Source: Candidatus Geocrenenecus dongiae (GTDB lineage: Archaea > Thermoproteota > Nitrososphaeria_A > Caldarchaeales > Wolframiiraptoraceae). From it: a stretch of DNA of 64,000 nucleotides. The stretch covers positions 23,644-87,643 of the forward strand of contig JALNLN010000004.1 of the NCBI GenBank assembly GCA_023267855.1, given 5' to 3'. Below are positions 1-8,213 of the stretch, piece after piece. How positions within the stretch are numbered: position 1 is the first letter of the stretch; the number at the start of each line of letters is the position of its first letter. The notes beneath the pieces were generated by a model. That model saw only the letters and a list, made by a program, of their open reading frames with translations. It searched no databases and was not told the DNA's origin. Made by a program: the position numbers and the translations under genes.

Positions 1-676
1 TTTCAGATGCTCTATCATTTATATTCTCTAGAAGATATACTGAAACTCTATAGTCGAGTAAATTGATGTTTGTTAAGTTTAGCTTAGTTTGTAGTATGGG
101 TTCTTCAGCACAGCTTCTCAACAATCTTACACCGTAGAAATAGAGTTTATCCACCTCTTCATCTTTCTGTATTACTCTTTCCGCAAGCTCTACGTCTTCT
201 TCTAATATTGCTGTTAGAGAAGCTTCTATAGACTCTCTAGAGATCTGCCACATTCTTTTAATTACATCTACTGGATGAAGTTCAAGTGGATCCATAAGCA
301 TCTTTAACACAAGTCTATCGTCATGTTCTTCAACAATTTCTAAACCCATTAACTTATTCTTAATATTTGAGAATTTCTGTTCAAAGACTCCTATGATTTC
401 TCTCGGCATCTCGACAATCATCATGTCGTATCCGAGTAAATATCCTCCAATAATATTATTCACTAGCGATGTTACATCACCTCGATACTTTAAGTGTACA
501 GATTTCTTAACTCTAGACTTTGAAGATGTTCTCATTATTAATGCTTCTCTCGTAATCTCTACTTCTAGCACATCTCCTTGTTTCAATTTCTGATTCTCTA
601 CCCAATCTCTAGGTAAGCTTACTACTAGAGAACCACCAGACTTCATTATACTCCTAATCTCTCTTCTAGTATCCAT
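1..676 (-). CDS. PhoU/AbrB-type regulator, cut by the left edge
   Basis: About 225 codons are visible and the gene runs off the window. The N-terminal 50 residues contain a SpoVT-AbrB swapped-hairpin segment (SGGSLVVSLPRDWV, then KLKQGDVLEVEI). After this comes an acidic helical region that resembles one PhoU repeat (HPVDVIKRMWQISRESIEAS, then a Glu-rich helix). This architecture is known from archaeal phosphate-uptake regulators; a role in phosphate signalling is inferred from the family. The ATG at 674-676 was chosen because a TATA-like element lies about 25 bases upstream, giving a nearly leaderless transcript; an in-frame ATG at 686-688 is the alternative. A 22-base perfect palindrome covers the promoter and could be an autoregulatory site. 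The gene is divergent from the ECF S component at 765. Confidence 0.8.
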   Translation of the reverse strand, partial: MDTRREIRSIMKSGGSLVVSLPRDWVENQKLKQGDVLEVEITREALIMRTSSKSRVKKSVHLKYRGDVTSLVNNIIGGYLLGYDMMIVEMPREIIGVFEQKFSNIKNKLMGLEIVEEHDDRLVLKMLMDPLELHPVDVIKRMWQISRESIEASLTAILEEDVELAERVIQKDEEVDKLYFYGVRLLRSCAEEPILQTKLNLTNINLLDYRVSVYLLENINDRASE

Positions 677-693
677 TAGACAGCCCATAGATA

Positions 694-715
694 CATATTA
701 ATACGTATTAATATG
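694..715. promoter_or_regulatory. 22-base perfect palindrome between divergent genes
   Basis: The two 11-base arms (CATATTAATAC and its exact complement) meet at 704/705. The palindrome overlaps the TATA-like element of the leftward PhoU/AbrB gene (start 676) and is also upstream of the rightward gene at 765. AbrB-type proteins bind as dimers, so an autoregulatory operator is a reasonable inference. An AT-rich TATA pair for two divergent promoters would look partly similar. Confidence 0.45.
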
Positions 716-764
716 GATTTTCAAGATGAAATATTGATATAAATCGGAAATAGAAGAAGCGTTG

Positions 765-1517
765 ATGACGTTCCGATTAGAGAAGAAGAAGCTAAGTCTC
801 GATATTGCTTTAATCTCTACGAATGCAGCATTATATGCTCTCGTAGGTTTAGCTACACATTTCGGCATATTTGCACCTGTTTTCGGTACTGTTAGATTCT
901 GGCCCTCAGTATTCATACCAGCTCTCTTCTCAATACTCTTCTCACCTAAGATAGGAGCTACTGGTGCAGCTGTAGGGATCTTTATTAGTGATATGGTTGT
1001 ACACGGCAACCCTATTCTAAGCATTACAGTAGGCGTTACAGCAAATTATACAGGATTCTATGTTATAGGTTTACTAGCTCGGGGGAGAACAACAAAACTG
1101 AAAACTATCTCAGCAGCTGGAATACAAGCAATACCATTAACCATAGCAGTTTTACAGTATCTTACAAGAGCCTTAGATGAATTAACCTCGTACACATTCA
1201 TTATTGTTGCATTTATTGTATTCATGGCAGGCTTACTCTCAGCTCTACTTAAACCTCAGTACTCTAAGATAATCTATGCTTCATCTTCAGGCTTAATGGT
1301 TGGAAGTGCTATCATAGGTATAGGTCTATGGGCTTACAGTCAATTCGCCATGCTACCATTTGGAGTATCTAACGCACCTATAATAGCAGCACTCACATGG
1401 TTTCTGTGGACTTATCTTACAGAAATACCGTTCCTCGTACTCCTTCTACCACCTATACTCTACGCTGTTGCTAGAGCCTTACCTGAAAAAGTGAAATTAG
1501 AAGTCCTAGCAAAATAG
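765..1517 (+). CDS. ECF transporter S component-like membrane protein
   Basis: The protein has about 250 residues and six or so hydrophobic segments. The stretch GTVRFWPSVFIPALFSILF followed by SPKIGATGAAVGIFISD is typical of ECF-type S components, which bind a vitamin or precursor and need a separate ATPase/T module. Residues in between are small and hydrophobic. The ATG at 765 is preferred over a TTG at 762; a TATA-like TATAAAT at 737-743 lies 25 bases upstream, suggesting a leaderless mRNA. Pantoate kinase begins 12 bases after the stop, so the two are probably co-transcribed, which hints at uptake of pantoate, pantothenate or a related acid. Substrate is not shown by the sequence. No ATPase gene is adjacent; the nearest ECF energising genes are at 42.4-44.4 kb. 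Confidence 0.7.
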   Translation: MTFRLEKKKLSLDIALISTNAALYALVGLATHFGIFAPVFGTVRFWPSVFIPALFSILFSPKIGATGAAVGIFISDMVVHGNPILSITVGVTANYTGFYVIGLLARGRTTKLKTISAAGIQAIPLTIAVLQYLTRALDELTSYTFIIVAFIVFMAGLLSALLKPQYSKIIYASSSGLMVGSAIIGIGLWAYSQFAMLPFGVSNAPIIAALTWFLWTYLTEIPFLVLLLPPILYAVARALPEKVKLEVLAK

Positions 1518-1528
1518 GTGGTGTAAAA

Positions 1529-2494
1529 ATGGGTAGAATCTATAAAATTGGTTATGCGTATTTTCCCTCAGCGCTCTCAAGTATATTTTCTCCGAAGATA
1601 AGAATTGATGTACATGGAGTTGAATCTCATTTTGATAATATAGGTGCACGTGGTGGAGGATTCTCTCTAGTAGAAGGATGTGAAACATGGGTTAAGATAG
1701 ATGAAGATGAAGAAAATGAAACAGAAGTCGTGGTAAATGATTCTATCAAATATTTCCCACCATCTCTTGAAGCTGCTGAAGAAATGAGAAGGAGATTTAA
1801 CATAACTGGAAAGATAGAAATACGTCACAGAATACATGTTCCATTAGCTACGGGATTTGGTTCAAGTGCATCATCAATCGCTGGAACCGTATTAGCATTA
1901 TCTACACTGACTGGACATGATTTAACATTGAGAGGAATACTGAAAATAACACATGAAATTGAGTTGAAGTGTAGAACAGGATTGAATAGCGAGGCAGGAT
2001 TCATAACAGGTGGACTAGTCTTAGTTTTAAGAGAAGGAGCACCGCCAAAAACAATCGTAGACAGTATACCTTTACCTCAAGATATAAAACTCGTAGCTCT
2101 AGTTGCAAGAAGTATGAAAACTTCTGAAGTAATAAGTGATTTCTCAAAGATTGAGTATATAGAAGAAGTTGGAGATAAGTTTCTATCAAGAATACTAAAA
2201 AAACCTACGCCTCAAAACTTTCTGACATGCGCTAAAGAGTTTGCATATGAAGCAGGATTTGTGACGAGCAGAGTTGAAGAAATGTTCGAAGTTTTAAGAA
2301 GACTCCCAATTGTAGGATATGCACAGAATATGTTGGGAGAAGCTGCCCATACATTAATTTATGAAAGAGACTTAGAATATGTCTTAAAAGAACTGAGAGA
2401 CTACTTCCAAAATGAAAGAATAGTTGTATCGGATTTGACTTCTACATGCAATGTATCTTCTAAGCAGATTGTGTTAGAGAAAAGCGTCAGCTGA
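1529..2494 (+). CDS. Pantoate kinase (GHMP family)
   Basis: This 321-residue protein matches archaeal pantoate kinase, which phosphorylates pantoate to 4-phosphopantoate in archaeal coenzyme A synthesis. The GHMP ATP-binding loop is visible as PLATGFGSSASS near residues 105-116. The N-terminal part (FSPKIRIDVHGVESHFDNIG, then ARGGGFSL) is characteristic of the archaeal family rather than of homoserine or mevalonate kinases. The ATG follows a good ribosome-binding site (GGTGGT at about 1516-1521). The gene follows the ECF S component by 12 bases and is the likely downstream partner of the same operon. Its length is slightly above the family norm of about 300 residues. Confidence 0.85.
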   Translation: MGRIYKIGYAYFPSALSSIFSPKIRIDVHGVESHFDNIGARGGGFSLVEGCETWVKIDEDEENETEVVVNDSIKYFPPSLEAAEEMRRRFNITGKIEIRHRIHVPLATGFGSSASSIAGTVLALSTLTGHDLTLRGILKITHEIELKCRTGLNSEAGFITGGLVLVLREGAPPKTIVDSIPLPQDIKLVALVARSMKTSEVISDFSKIEYIEEVGDKFLSRILKKPTPQNFLTCAKEFAYEAGFVTSRVEEMFEVLRRLPIVGYAQNMLGEAAHTLIYERDLEYVLKELRDYFQNERIVVSDLTSTCNVSSKQIVLEKSVS

Positions 2495-2522
2495 ACACAT
2501 GTTTCTGAAGTATAGGTTTTCG

Positions 2523-3710
2523 TTATAGTAGAGGTGTTTGTCTATTTTCAACTATGTTGTTAAAGATTTTTATGAAATCTCTTTCTTTTCCAGATGGTAT
2601 TATTGCTGAAGCTGCAAAACTATGTCCATCTCCCGTGCCTCCAACTGTTTCTGCGGACTTCATTGTAAGTTTAGATGCAGGAGGCATCCTACCAGCCTCT
2701 ATATACTCACTAAGCTTTCTAGGTGTTCTAACAGATACTTTAACTAACTCATCTTGAATTTCTCCTAGACCGGGTATGCTCTTCTCAAAATTCATAAATC
2801 CCACCAAATACTTCTCCTGATCTATGATCGACTTATAGGATAACGTAGAACAGAACGTTCCAATAGTTTTCGATCCAAAACCCTTAAACATGTTTTCTAA
2901 GTGAAACCATTGGACGAAGCCTTCAATCTTCAATCTAGTTCTAGAGATATAGTTTAAAGCTTGGTTAAATTTAGATTTTCTTTCTTCTTCAAGTTTTTCT
3001 GCTTCTACGAAATCTATCTTACGTTGTGTGAGGTTTTCTACAGCTTTGTTTGGTCCTCCCCTATAGTAACCTACACTACCTATTATCGTTAGAGTTGTAG
3101 ATATCTTGCTCCATGGTTTATCAAGGAAACTTATGTAGTATGATGTTTCCCTGCCTCTTCTAACTTCAACATCGCCTATCTTTACAGCATCTTCGAGAGG
3201 AATTTTATTAAGACTTTCTAGTTCTCCTGGAATCTCGGCGGATCCTACGACTGCCATCCAAGCTGATTCTCTCACATCTTCAATATTCTTCATGAGTAAG
3301 TATGTTGCCGTCGAGCCACTTACATCACGTTCACCTCTGAAGCCATATAGTTCTGGATTGAGATTTACGACATTCTTTGACTCCACCTTCACTGGATCAT
3401 GGTGGTCTACGATGACTACTCTAGAACCTGACTCTTCAGCTATATTCTTTATCAGATCTGCTTTTCCAGAACCAATATCGAGGTAGAGATATCTCTCAAG
3501 ATTTGTTGAGTGGATAAGTTTTAGTATGGCTGGATGGATCTTCTCAATACATATTAACTTGTAGTTTAAGCCAGTTTTCTTTAATGCTGTTACAGCTATC
3601 CCTGCAGCACAGAGTCCATCTGCATCATCGTGAAAAACTATACCTACAGTCCCACTCCAATTCTTAATCTCTTCAGCTACTTCTCTAAGTATTTTAGAGT
3701 AAATTTCCAT
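2523..3710 (-). CDS. DHH/DHHA1 family phosphoesterase (RecJ-like)
   Basis: The 395-residue protein has the DHH domain motifs HDDADG (27-32), DIGSG (78-82) and VDHHDP (101-106), all expected metal ligands. The C-terminal DHHA1 domain has a GG..DGH signature (GGTGDGHSFAASA, 357-369). In archaea such proteins are RecJ-like nucleases or GINS-associated nuclease/Cdc45 relatives acting on single-stranded DNA or short RNAs. I cannot separate these by eye. The active-site Asp and His residues are intact, so an enzyme is more likely than a Cdc45-like scaffold. The gene is divergent from the hydrolase at 3835; a nested inverted repeat lies between them. Confidence 0.8.
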   Translation of the reverse strand: MEIYSKILREVAEEIKNWSGTVGIVFHDDADGLCAAGIAVTALKKTGLNYKLICIEKIHPAILKLIHSTNLERYLYLDIGSGKADLIKNIAEESGSRVVIVDHHDPVKVESKNVVNLNPELYGFRGERDVSGSTATYLLMKNIEDVRESAWMAVVGSAEIPGELESLNKIPLEDAVKIGDVEVRRGRETSYYISFLDKPWSKISTTLTIIGSVGYYRGGPNKAVENLTQRKIDFVEAEKLEEERKSKFNQALNYISRTRLKIEGFVQWFHLENMFKGFGSKTIGTFCSTLSYKSIIDQEKYLVGFMNFEKSIPGLGEIQDELVKVSVRTPRKLSEYIEAGRMPPASKLTMKSAETVGGTGDGHSFAASAIIPSGKERDFIKIFNNIVENRQTPLL

Positions 3711-3733
3711 ACTTAACCCCCACCTAGAAAATT

Positions 3734-3757
3734 ATCGTTCTTCTAGAAGATAACGAT
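3734..3757. promoter_or_regulatory. Nested inverted repeat in a divergent promoter region
   Basis: ATCGTT (3734-3739) and AACGAT (3752-3757) form an inverted repeat around the palindrome TTCTAGAA (3741-3748). It lies 24 bases upstream of the DHH gene start and about 80 bases before the hydrolase start, where an operator or initiation site could sit. No function is shown. Confidence 0.25.
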
Positions 3758-3834
3758 TCTCAGCCAAATTGCAACGATGTTTATTCTTGAGCATACCCAT
3801 TTATATAATACCCCTACTATCCACATTTTAGAAT

Positions 3835-4677
3835 ATGGTTTCTAAAAGATTGGTATTGACAGCATTATTAGTGATTATCATCATTTTCTTCACGTACATA
3901 GCGGTCTTCACAATCACGACTACTGGACACACGTATCTAAAATTCTCTGAAGAAAACTATCAAGGAGTCAAGTTAATCATCTGTGGGCAAAGTTCTTCTC
4001 CAAAATCTGTAGTCATAGTCATACATGGGGGACCAGCTTCAAAACAAACTTCTATAGAGTATTGTAGAAATTTCTATAGTAAGCTAGGGGACCTAAATAT
4101 AACAGTAGTCTCTTTAGATTATCCTGCAAACTTAACACTTGTAGAAGAGATAGAGCAGGTGGTGAAGACTATAGAATTTGTGAAGAATAGAATGAAGGTG
4201 GATAGAGAAAGTATCTGTGTGGTTGGGAGTAGTAAAGGAGGATATCTAGCATTAATGTCTGCTGTAAGAGAAGATGTTAAATGTGTAGTAGATGCTTATG
4301 GTCCAACAGACTTAGAAGAAATGTTTACATATGCTAGGGGAGAACCTGCCTCCTGGTCAGAATGGGGAAAATACTACTATAATCTCATAACTTATGTAGA
4401 AGAGAATGAGCTGAACCTTACAGTATTGTTAAAAGAAATTTCTCCTATCTACAATGCTGATAAGATAGATGAAGATGTATTGATAATGCATGGTTTGAGA
4501 GATATAGTTGTACCTGTTGAACATAGTTTAAGATTAGTGGAGGAATTTAAAAAACATGGTAAAGAAAACTATGAACTAAAACTTTATGAAGATGTGCATG
4601 GGTTCCCTCTACTTAAAGATAAGGTTTACCGAGATCTCGTATCTTTCCTTGAAAAATCATTAAAGGTTTATGGGTAA
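3835..4677 (+). CDS. Membrane-anchored alpha/beta hydrolase
   Basis: The protein has 280 residues. A single hydrophobic segment at about 7-28 after MVSKR looks like a signal anchor, which would place the enzyme outside the membrane. The oxyanion region HGGP is at 64-67 and the nucleophile elbow GSSKG at 131-135 with Ser133. Asp223 (GLRDIVVP) and His255 (DVHGFP) are in the right order to complete the catalytic triad. The best family match is the prolyl oligopeptidase/dipeptidyl peptidase-like hydrolases, so peptidase or esterase activity is possible; the substrate is unknown. The stop is two bases from the convergent polB stop. Confidence 0.75.
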   Translation: MVSKRLVLTALLVIIIIFFTYIAVFTITTTGHTYLKFSEENYQGVKLIICGQSSSPKSVVIVIHGGPASKQTSIEYCRNFYSKLGDLNITVVSLDYPANLTLVEEIEQVVKTIEFVKNRMKVDRESICVVGSSKGGYLALMSAVREDVKCVVDAYGPTDLEEMFTYARGEPASWSEWGKYYYNLITYVEENELNLTVLLKEISPIYNADKIDEDVLIMHGLRDIVVPVEHSLRLVEEFKKHGKENYELKLYEDVHGFPLLKDKVYRDLVSFLEKSLKVYG

Positions 4678-4678
4678 G

Positions 4679-6955
4679 TTAGAAGAAATCCATAAGAGAA
4701 GTTCCCCCAATACTCTTCAATTCCTCTATCTTTACTCCAAGTGGTTCTAGTACACGTAGACATGCGGGAGCGACTTGCTTCTCTATATAATAATCCCAGT
4801 CCACTTCTTCAGGATGAACTTTGAAGTATGGTTTAGCTCTTTTATAGAGCGGCCCACTACCTTTCACTATTATGTATCCTACCTTATCTCCAGGTTGTAT
4901 CTTCCATCCCTCCTGTACTAATTGACGTGCAACGTTTACGTGAGGTTGGGTTGCTTCATACTCATCTAGAGACCTAGTTATCTGTTTCCATATTATGAGT
5001 TTTCTTAATTCTACTTCTCTATTAATAAGTTTCTTGATGTAGTTCTTGGAGATTTTCAATGCTTCATGAACATTGCCTGTTTCAAGTAGAGTCTTCACTG
5101 TATCTCTTTGAGCTTCTCTAGCTATGTAGCTCCAATCTCCTCTAACAGCTTCCAGTCCAACTATATCTATTATAGATTCTGAGGTTATTCCAGCATACTT
5201 CTTCTTCGCTTCTGTAAAGATCACCATCTTGTAGATCTTTTCTAGTTTCGCTTCTAGTCCTAAGTCTTCTTCTATCCATTTTAAGAACTTCTCGATTTTT
5301 CCAGTGTAGTTTTGGAGGAATAGAGAATCTGTATCAGAATATATTACCTTCATACCTAGTTCTGAAGCTTTCTTCATAGACTCCATTATAACATGTCTAC
5401 CCCAACTCGTAGTTGCTTCAGCTACTTCTCTAGTATACCAGCGAGCTCCAGCCCACCCAGTGTACCCGTAGATAGCATTAGAGATAACTTTTATAGCTCT
5501 CTGTCTAGCATCTAAAACTCTTGCTTCAGTAGAGTTAGGATCAAGTGTTCTGAGCTTCTGCTGTATTTTTCTTCTTTCTTCTATCAATGTTTTTAGAGCA
5601 CGTGGTAGGAAGCCTTCAGGCTCTTTCTTAAATCTATAGTTGTTTGGAGAAACGTATTCTCCATCATCTGATAATGTATCAAATGAGATATTGTATTTTA
5701 TCATGAGGCTAGGATACATTGATCTAAAGTCTACTACGGCAACATCTTTGTGGAGACCCGGTTCTGGAGATTTCACTAATCCTCCAACATACGGTGTGGG
5801 TGTTATTTCAGGTTTCTTAGGTATAAGCTCGCCGAGTTCTACAGCTAGATACATTAAATAATTCTCAACTCTAAAACCTGTTGAAGCTGTTAAAACATAG
5901 TCAGCAGGAATCCCCGTCAACTCGCTAAGACTGAAAATATATTCTTTTAAAACTTCAAAACATTTCAGTAAGGCTTCAGCCTTCTGCATAGAGTATTTCT
6001 TAACTCTTTCAGGATTCTTCTTCCATGTCTCCGCTACTTCCCATTCTTCTACTGTATCTAATTCTAGTTTAAGCCCTAGATAGTCTACAAACTCTTCAAG
6101 TGTTTCTACCGTTAATTCAGGTATGTCTTTAGCCATGTCTTCTAGATCTATGTTTATCCTACCTCTTATAGAGACATGTCCATGAATACTTGTATGTGGT
6201 TCAGAAGATAGTCTTCCTATGGTTAATCTTAATCCATGTCTTCTCGCTCTTTCTTGAAGATAATTCCAATGTAATCTATTTGATGAGAAGCTGACGAAAA
6301 CGTCTGGATCATCTCTCTCAACAATCTCTACAAATTCTCTAAGAATTTTCTTTTCATCTCCTGAAAGCTGTATCTTCTCTCCAGAAGAAGTTATAAGAGA
6401 GATCAGTATAACTGGATCTCTTTCAGGTCTAGGAGAACCAGCTTCAGAATAATATACAAAATCTAGAGACATTATCTTAAGAGGCGGAAGTGTAGATACG
6501 CCAGCATATTCCACCTTATCTGTTTCAATTATCTTCAATGACCCTTGTTCTTTAAACATACTTTCATGGACTATTATATCACCCGAAGGCTTAACTCTGT
6601 TCTCCAGCAAGAACTTTATAGAAGGTCTAACGTCTTCTTCATAGACTTCAACATTCTTCATGTTCTTAATAATCTTCTTTGCAATTGACTCAACATCTTC
6701 TACGTTAACGTATACTTTAACTGCTTTCACAGACCTGCCCCTAATCTTTCTCGATACTTCTTCAACTCGATATCCATGTGTTTTCAAGAATGCTACGATC
6801 TCTTCTACAACGTCTCCAACTATGTAAAAATTTGGAGAATATTCTTTCTTCACTACATATGTTTCTCCGAGACTATCTTTACACCACAGCCATGCTATGG
6901 GTTTACCATCTTCAATTTCTAGAGCTATATCTAGTAGCCAAAGCTGCCTAACCAT
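4679..6955 (-). CDS. Family B DNA polymerase with degenerate exonuclease site
   Basis: Numbered from the ATG at 6955 (an in-frame TTG lies at 6970). Polymerase motifs are intact: motif A DFRSMYPS (Asp409), motif B KVISNAIYG (Lys489, Asn493, Tyr496) and motif C YSDTDS (Asp541, Asp543). The 3'-5' exonuclease motifs are not. Exo I reads SLDFVY, so the Asp is kept but the Glu is Val. Exo II reads FSSNRLHW, with Ser and His in place of Asn and Asp. Exo III reads YSMQKA, with Lys in place of Asp. The enzyme should therefore polymerise without proofreading. The last residues GTSLMDFF fit a PCNA-interacting (PIP-like) tail, although the first Gln is missing. It resembles archaeal PolB paralogues rather than the main replicase. 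The gene stands alone, convergent with the hydrolase. Confidence 0.9.
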   Translation of the reverse strand: MVRQLWLLDIALEIEDGKPIAWLWCKDSLGETYVVKKEYSPNFYIVGDVVEEIVAFLKTHGYRVEEVSRKIRGRSVKAVKVYVNVEDVESIAKKIIKNMKNVEVYEEDVRPSIKFLLENRVKPSGDIIVHESMFKEQGSLKIIETDKVEYAGVSTLPPLKIMSLDFVYYSEAGSPRPERDPVILISLITSSGEKIQLSGDEKKILREFVEIVERDDPDVFVSFSSNRLHWNYLQERARRHGLRLTIGRLSSEPHTSIHGHVSIRGRINIDLEDMAKDIPELTVETLEEFVDYLGLKLELDTVEEWEVAETWKKNPERVKKYSMQKAEALLKCFEVLKEYIFSLSELTGIPADYVLTASTGFRVENYLMYLAVELGELIPKKPEITPTPYVGGLVKSPEPGLHKDVAVVDFRSMYPSLMIKYNISFDTLSDDGEYVSPNNYRFKKEPEGFLPRALKTLIEERRKIQQKLRTLDPNSTEARVLDARQRAIKVISNAIYGYTGWAGARWYTREVAEATTSWGRHVIMESMKKASELGMKVIYSDTDSLFLQNYTGKIEKFLKWIEEDLGLEAKLEKIYKMVIFTEAKKKYAGITSESIIDIVGLEAVRGDWSYIAREAQRDTVKTLLETGNVHEALKISKNYIKKLINREVELRKLIIWKQITRSLDEYEATQPHVNVARQLVQEGWKIQPGDKVGYIIVKGSGPLYKRAKPYFKVHPEEVDWDYYIEKQVAPACLRVLEPLGVKIEELKSIGGTSLMDFF

Positions 6956-7013
6956 CTCTACAGATAACAATCATTCAGTAGTTGTTAAGTGTTTTACTAC
7001 TGCTACTGGAGAT

Positions 7014-7319
7014 TTATATATCTAGGTTTGTTTCTTTAATCTTTATCAATGGTATAGTTACATCGTTAGGTTCCGTAGATAGTTCGTCGCCAAATTTAAT
7101 TTTCCCTGTAAATCTATTTAGATGTACAAACTTGTTTTTCGGAATTTCTTCAAGTCTACAATAGTATATTACTGGAATTGTAGATGCTAGAGGTTGTAGG
7201 AATATGAATGCAGTCTTCTTCTCAACATCTAAGTTGATTAATGGTATTGGCATAACGGAACTGATGAGTACTAGTTCCTCGAAACTTCTAGTCTCTATCT
7301 TTATGTTCTCTACAACCAT
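7014..7319 (-). CDS. Conserved-looking hypothetical protein, 101 residues
   Basis: I do not recognise this protein. It has no membrane segment, no cysteine cluster and no obvious nucleotide motif. The pattern of alternating hydrophobic and charged residues suggests a small beta-rich fold (FEELVLISSVMPIPLINLDV near the start). It lies 44-59 bases upstream of polB on the same strand, so co-transcription with polB is possible. Codon use resembles that of its neighbours. Confidence 0.5.
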   Translation of the reverse strand: MVVENIKIETRSFEELVLISSVMPIPLINLDVEKKTAFIFLQPLASTIPVIYYCRLEEIPKNKFVHLNRFTGKIKFGDELSTEPNDVTIPLIKIKETNLDI

Positions 7320-7374
7320 AATTATCCTCAGGAAAGAATTGACTACTACCTAATATTTCTCTCTTTCCCAATTC

Positions 7375-8085
7375 CTAGTCTATGTTTGAGAATGGAGGAT
7401 AAGTTTTGATAACCTTAGAGACTTCTTCTAGATCTTTATGGCTATCTATACTAGACCAGAAGTAGTCAGAGAATAATACTGCTTTAAGTCTACCCTCTTC
7501 AGCTAATTTCGGAAAAGCGGTCTTCTCGATATCGCCCTTTTCTGGAAGATAATCGAAGATAGATTTGTTGAAGAAGTATATTCCAGCATTTATCCAGTAA
7601 TCTCTTATTATAGGTTTCTCCACGAACGATCTTATAATCATGCTCTCTTTATCAAATTCTACTATACCGTAAGGTGATGGAAGAGGGACTAAAGATAAGA
7701 CTCCAACAGCATCCTGCAATTCAGTTCTACAAAGATTGCTAAGATCTATGTTTGTTAAGATATCTCCATTTAAGACTATGAATTTCTCAGAATCCTCAAG
7801 TAGATTTTTAGTATTCCTCAGAGCTCCCCCAGTTCCTAGAGGTTCTTCTTCTATAGCATAAGATATGCTAACGTTAAGCCTACTTCCATCTCCGAATACA
7901 TTTCTTATCTTCTCCCATAGATATCCTACCGCTAAAACTATATCTCTAAATCCATGATACCTTAACCAAATTATCTGCCATTCCAATATAGGTTTACCGG
8001 CTACATCTAGTAAAGGCTTAGGGATTTTCTCTGTTAAAGGTCTTAGTCTTTTACCTAAACCTCCAGCCAGAATAATAGCTTTCAT
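7375..8085 (-). CDS. Sugar-1-phosphate nucleotidyltransferase
   Basis: The start MKAIILAGGLGKRLRPLT is the classic pyrophosphorylase signature (G-G-x-G-x-R-L-x-P-L-T), followed by PKPLLDVAGKPILEWQ and GNDG-like VLNGDILT (the metal-binding Asp). The ATG at 8085 was chosen because the signature begins there; a longer frame from 8130 adds 15 residues of unlikely sequence. At 236 residues it is the short, catalytic-domain-only form without the hexapeptide tail. It makes an NDP-sugar (GDP-mannose, dTDP- or UDP-glucose types are all possible) for glycan or lipid glycosylation. It could work with the stand-alone hexapeptide acyltransferase at 11.5 kb and the GT2 at 33.8 kb, but there is no operon link. 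Confidence 0.85.
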   Translation of the reverse strand: MKAIILAGGLGKRLRPLTEKIPKPLLDVAGKPILEWQIIWLRYHGFRDIVLAVGYLWEKIRNVFGDGSRLNVSISYAIEEEPLGTGGALRNTKNLLEDSEKFIVLNGDILTNIDLSNLCRTELQDAVGVLSLVPLPSPYGIVEFDKESMIIRSFVEKPIIRDYWINAGIYFFNKSIFDYLPEKGDIEKTAFPKLAEEGRLKAVLFSDYFWSSIDSHKDLEEVSKVIKTYPPFSNID

Positions 8086-8213
8086 CTTACAGATAGAGAT
8101 AGCATCAAGAGCAAATATTAGTATTAACACTATGCATTATCTGAAGGGGATGTATTTTAGATGTTGAAGATTAAGGTTTTTATATTTTATTCTTATGGTA
8201 GATCAAAGGAAGA

